Below, in pieces: positions 61,799-64,000 of a stretch of 64,000 bases of DNA. How positions within the stretch are numbered: the stretch's first letter is position 1; each line of letters starts with the position of its first letter. The notes beneath the pieces are model-generated. The model had not been told where the DNA came from. It made no database searches and saw only the letters and a program-made list of their open reading frames with translations. The DNA lies in the NCBI RefSeq assembly GCF_003010935.1, contig NZ_PGGN01000004.1, positions 644,843-708,842 of the forward strand. Reading direction: 5' to 3'. The stretch comes from Phyllobacterium endophyticum (GTDB lineage Bacteria > Pseudomonadota > Alphaproteobacteria > Rhizobiales > Rhizobiaceae). The position numbers and the translations under genes are program-made.

Positions 61799-62554
61799 TT
61801 AGACGATGACGAGAACGATCTCGTAACTATCGGGATCGACGATGACGATCCGCCCGTCAGCCAGCACGAAGTAGCGATAGCCCTCATATCTCGGGACCAC
61901 CTTCACGATCTGCGGCGGCAGCGGCTGCAACTCGATGGTCCGCGGAACGGCGACACCGACATTCACCTCGAAGTTCACGTCGCGAACCGGTTCCGCCTTG
62001 GTCTCGGTAATGACCTGCTTGATCTCGGTCTGCTGTTCTGTCGTCACATTGATGCTGCCGGTCGTTTCGCTTGACGGCTGGTCGGTCGTCTTGGCCGTGT
62101 CATCGCTCGGCGCAGTTGTGCCGGACTTGGCGGTACCCTCAGTGGAAGTCGTACCCGACTTGGCGGTACCCTCGGTAGAAGTCGTACCGGTCTGGTCCTG
62201 CGGCTTGGTTTCTGCGCCCTGCTGCTGCGTATCCTGCGTTGACGGGGCCTGCGCCTGTCCTTCCGTCTGCTTCTTCATCTGGGTGCCGGTCGAGCTGTCG
62301 GCCTTCTGGCCGGCGGTCGTGTCCTGGCCGGCCGGAGCCTGCGCCTGTCCCTCGGTCTGCTGGTTCTTCTTCATCTGGGTCCCAGCCTGGCCTTCAGTCT
62401 GCGACTCGGCCTGCGGCTTCGTTGCGCCCTGTTCCTGGGTGCCTTCGCTCTGCTGGGCCGGTTTCTTCTTCAGCATTTCCGTTTGTGCAAGTCCTGCTCC
62501 CGGGGCAACGCCCAACGCCAGCACAAGCGCGCTCTTCAAGATGATATTCTTCAT
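61799..62554 (-). CDS. DUF1236 protein with repetitive Thr/Gln-rich region
   Basis: 251 residues with a Sec signal (MKNIILKSALVLALGVAPGAGLA-QT). The middle (about 30-170) is low complexity: exact 11-residue tandem TSTEGTAKSGT twice (about 62118-62190), QTEGQAQAP twice and TQMKK twice. The last ~75 residues form the DUF1236 fold (VNVGVAVPRTIELQPLPPQI ... YRYFVLADGRIVIVDPDSYEIVLVI). Periplasmic or surface protein; function unknown. One of three DUF1236 genes here. Confidence 0.8.
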   Translation of the reverse strand: MKNIILKSALVLALGVAPGAGLAQTEMLKKKPAQQSEGTQEQGATKPQAESQTEGQAGTQMKKNQQTEGQAQAPAGQDTTAGQKADSSTGTQMKKQTEGQAQAPSTQDTQQQGAETKPQDQTGTTSTEGTAKSGTTSTEGTAKSGTTAPSDDTAKTTDQPSSETTGSINVTTEQQTEIKQVITETKAEPVRDVNFEVNVGVAVPRTIELQPLPPQIVKVVPRYEGYRYFVLADGRIVIVDPDSYEIVLVIV

Positions 62555-62621
62555 GGGATTATCTCCTTCTGGTTTATCGCAAGTGCCGGGAGCGCTTCGA
62601 CGCTCCCGGCACTTATCTCTG

Positions 62622-63017
62622 CTAGTTGATGACGCGAACCACCGTCCTGTTCGAAGGATCGACGATCACACGCTGTTTGTTGACAACCGCATAGGCATAT
62701 TTCGGATCGTCGGGGATCGGCACTACCCGTACTGTCTCCGGCAATGGCTTGCCGACGACGATCTTCTCGCGAACAACGACTTCTTCCTCGGGGATCGGCT
62801 GCTGTTCCACATAGGTTACGACCTCGCGCGGAGGCGGTGCGAGCACGGTCCCAACCACGGCACCGGCGACCCCGCCGACAGCGGCGCCAACAGGGCCACC
62901 AACGATGGCCCCGGTCACAGCACCGCCCGCGGCGCCATTGACCGTGCCCTCCTGCGCAGAGGCGGCAGTTGCAAATCCGAGCAATACAGCCCCCGCTACG
63001 ATCAGTTTCTTGTTCAT
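62622..63017 (-). CDS. DUF1236 protein with glycine-zipper-like region
   Basis: About 131 residues from Met at 63017 with AAAGGA upstream. A Sec signal (LIVAGAVLLGFATAASA-QE) is followed by a Gly/Ala/Val-rich stretch (GGAVTGAIVGGPVGAAVGGVAGAVVG) resembling glycine-zipper membrane segments, then the DUF1236 domain (VVVREKIVVGKPLPETVRVVPIPDDPKYAYAVVNKQRVIVDPSNRTVVRVI). It lies 68 bp upstream of the preceding DUF1236 gene in the same orientation. Confidence 0.87.
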   Translation of the reverse strand: MNKKLIVAGAVLLGFATAASAQEGTVNGAAGGAVTGAIVGGPVGAAVGGVAGAVVGTVLAPPPREVVTYVEQQPIPEEEVVVREKIVVGKPLPETVRVVPIPDDPKYAYAVVNKQRVIVDPSNRTVVRVIN

Positions 63018-63353
63018 AACCAATTCCTTTCGACATCAGAGCCAAGAGGGACCTCCCGGGCTTCACCACGGGAGAGACAACATCGTCTCAAGTCCGGCTT
63101 TGCTGTCCGTCGCCCTTGGCTCGTCCTAACGTGGACGGCAAAGCTGAAAGGCAAACGTGATCGCTCTTGCACCGTTCCGAATTTGGGCTTCGGTCCGATC
63201 AGGGTGCGTATATCGGCCGGTCAAGTATCGGACCAAAGTCTGGTTGATGCGGGGCAAAGGTCTGAAATCCTTGGACAAACGCCCGACGGTGGAACAAAGC
63301 CTTCAGCCACAGGTTCCGACCCCGCGAACAATGAATTGCCACAAGGGAGAGTA
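63018..63353. other. Divergent region between two DUF1236 genes
   Basis: 336 bp with both promoters. No clear terminators, RNA or repeats. Several open frames here, including one that runs antisense over both leftward genes, are not coding. Confidence 0.5.
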
Positions 63354-63644
63354 ATGATGAGACGGATCTTGCTTGCCACAGCCGTGATGCTTGCAGCCTC
63401 CGGCGTTGCCTATGCGCAGGACGCAGTCGTTGTCGATGTTCCACAACCGGCCCGTGAATATGTGATCGCGCATCCAACCCAACCCGTCACCATCGAGGGC
63501 GACATCGCCATCGGTACGGCGGTGCCTCAGAACGTCAAGCTGGTGCCGATCCCCGATAGCCCCGACTATGGCTATATCTACGTGGACAAGCAGCCGGTCA
63601 TCGTGTCGATGAAGGACCGCAAGGTCGTCCACATGTCGAAGTAA
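63354..63644 (+). CDS. Small DUF1236 protein
   Basis: About 96 residues from ATGATG with AAGGGAG upstream; the second ATG (63357) has the better spacing. Sec signal (RRILLATAVMLAASGVAYA-QD), then DUF1236 (VTIEGDIAIGTAVPQNVKLVPIPDSPDYGYIYVDKQPVIVSMKDRKVVHM), closely parallel to the end of the 131-residue neighbour. A frame open far upstream is a shadow. Confidence 0.85.
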   Translation: MMRRILLATAVMLAASGVAYAQDAVVVDVPQPAREYVIAHPTQPVTIEGDIAIGTAVPQNVKLVPIPDSPDYGYIYVDKQPVIVSMKDRKVVHMSK

Positions 63645-63834
63645 TATGGCGTCAGACAGGATTTCTGACTGCGAGCCTGATGACGAAATGGCTGATCGCC
63701 TTGGGTCAGCCGGGCTTGGCCGCATGATCTCCGGGAGAGGGTGCGGCCAAGCCACATTGTTCCCGGGCATGTTTTAAGACGCGCCATCTCGGCGGGGAGC
63801 GGCGCCTCACCTTATAACCCCGCCTCTGACCTCG

Positions 63835-63871
63835 GACGGCAGACCGGAACACGATCGGCCTGCCGTCTTTT
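63835..63871 (+). terminator. Terminator after the small DUF1236 gene
   Basis: GACGGCAG / CTGCCGTC stem, perfect over 8 bp, loop region ~17 nt with an extra CG/CG pair, followed by TTTT. The likely end of the rightward transcript. Confidence 0.75.
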
Positions 63872-63899
63872 CCTTGCCGGCCTCCCGCGCATCGCGGGC

Positions 63900-64000
63900 T
63901 CAATAGGATCCGCGCAGTGCGCAGACAGCTGGAATGGTCTTGAGGATGATGAGGATGTCCTGCAGCAGCGACCAGTTCTCGACATAGTGCTTGTCGAAGG
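63900..64000 (-). CDS. C-terminus of ExoY-type undecaprenyl-phosphate sugar transferase (cut by window end)
   Basis: The last 33 residues are FDKHYVENWSLLQDILILKTI and PAVCALRGSY, the characteristic ending of the bacterial sugar transferase family (ExoY, WcaJ) that starts exopolysaccharide or O-antigen repeat synthesis on undecaprenyl phosphate. The rest is outside the window. Confidence 0.85.
   Translation of the reverse strand, partial: FDKHYVENWSLLQDILIILKTIPAVCALRGSY

Noticed and set aside
61935..63644. 569-codon open frame running through the DUF1236 region on the + strand
   Set aside because: Its first 450 codons are antisense to two clear DUF1236 genes and have odd Cys/Ser composition; only the last 96 codons are a real gene.

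Overview
The window looks like an ordinary chromosomal stretch of an alphaproteobacterium of the order Hyphomicrobiales (Rhizobiales), most likely near Brucellaceae/Phyllobacteriaceae (Brucella/Ochrobactrum/Phyllobacterium type). The evidence is the set of lineage-typical genes: ctrA, chpT and sciP with an EipA (DUF1134) gene, a fused trpE(G) preceded by a leaderless trpL leader, choXWV, minimal bifunctional putA with a divergent Lrp-type putR, DUF930 and DUF1236 proteins, and a DUF4159 membrane protein. Genus assignment is inference; no rRNA is present.

Layout. 0-4.5 kb: 3' part of a DUF4159 gene and a second large membrane protein, the tail of a MoxR/BatA-type operon. 4.5-8.4 kb: small enzymes (GNAT, glutathionyl-hydroquinone reductase type GST, Nudix, metallophosphoesterase) and a tail-anchored protein. 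8.5-20.5 kb: a leftward run of metabolic genes: leuA behind a leucine-rich leader peptide and attenuator, a secreted esterase, Nudix, CDF transporter, trpE(G) behind trpL, fhs and putA, with putR divergent. 21.1-27.9 kb: five leftward genes of unknown function around an AAA ATPase, the best candidate here for an undescribed system. 28-38.5 kb: tdk, choline uptake choXWV, dipeptide uptake dppABCDF and an SDR dehydrogenase. 38.6-45.7 kb: mostly envelope-related unknowns, including a rightward coupled trio (lipase-like membrane protein, ICMT-like methyltransferase, papain-like lipoprotein), a SleB-type hydrolase, HugZ-like and TrmH-like proteins. 45.8-53.9 kb: a cell-cycle cluster with eipA, chpT, an orphan receiver, ctrA, a FliJ-like protein, prc and sciP. 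53.9-57.6 kb: mnmA and two sugar-nucleotide genes separated and flanked by large palindromic repeats. 58.0 kb: tRNA-Met(CAU). 58.1-60.9 kb: an accessory-looking stretch with an RTX protein, remnants of phage/DNA-ligase genes and a possible small RNA. 60.9-64 kb: a Tat-type Hint protein, three DUF1236 proteins and the C-terminus of an ExoY-type sugar transferase running off the end.

How parts work together. ChpT relays phosphate to CtrA, SciP restrains CtrA at its promoters, and EipA belongs to the CtrA-linked envelope programme in Brucella. Clustered GANTC sites upstream of ctrA and chpT fit CcrM control. Amino-acid supply is sensed by two translation-coupled attenuators (trpL, leuL). Nutrient uptake (choline, dipeptides, proline) is the other main theme. 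Operon differential-expression hairpins lie between binding protein and permease in both ABC transporters. All calls were made by reading the sequence; no database search was run.
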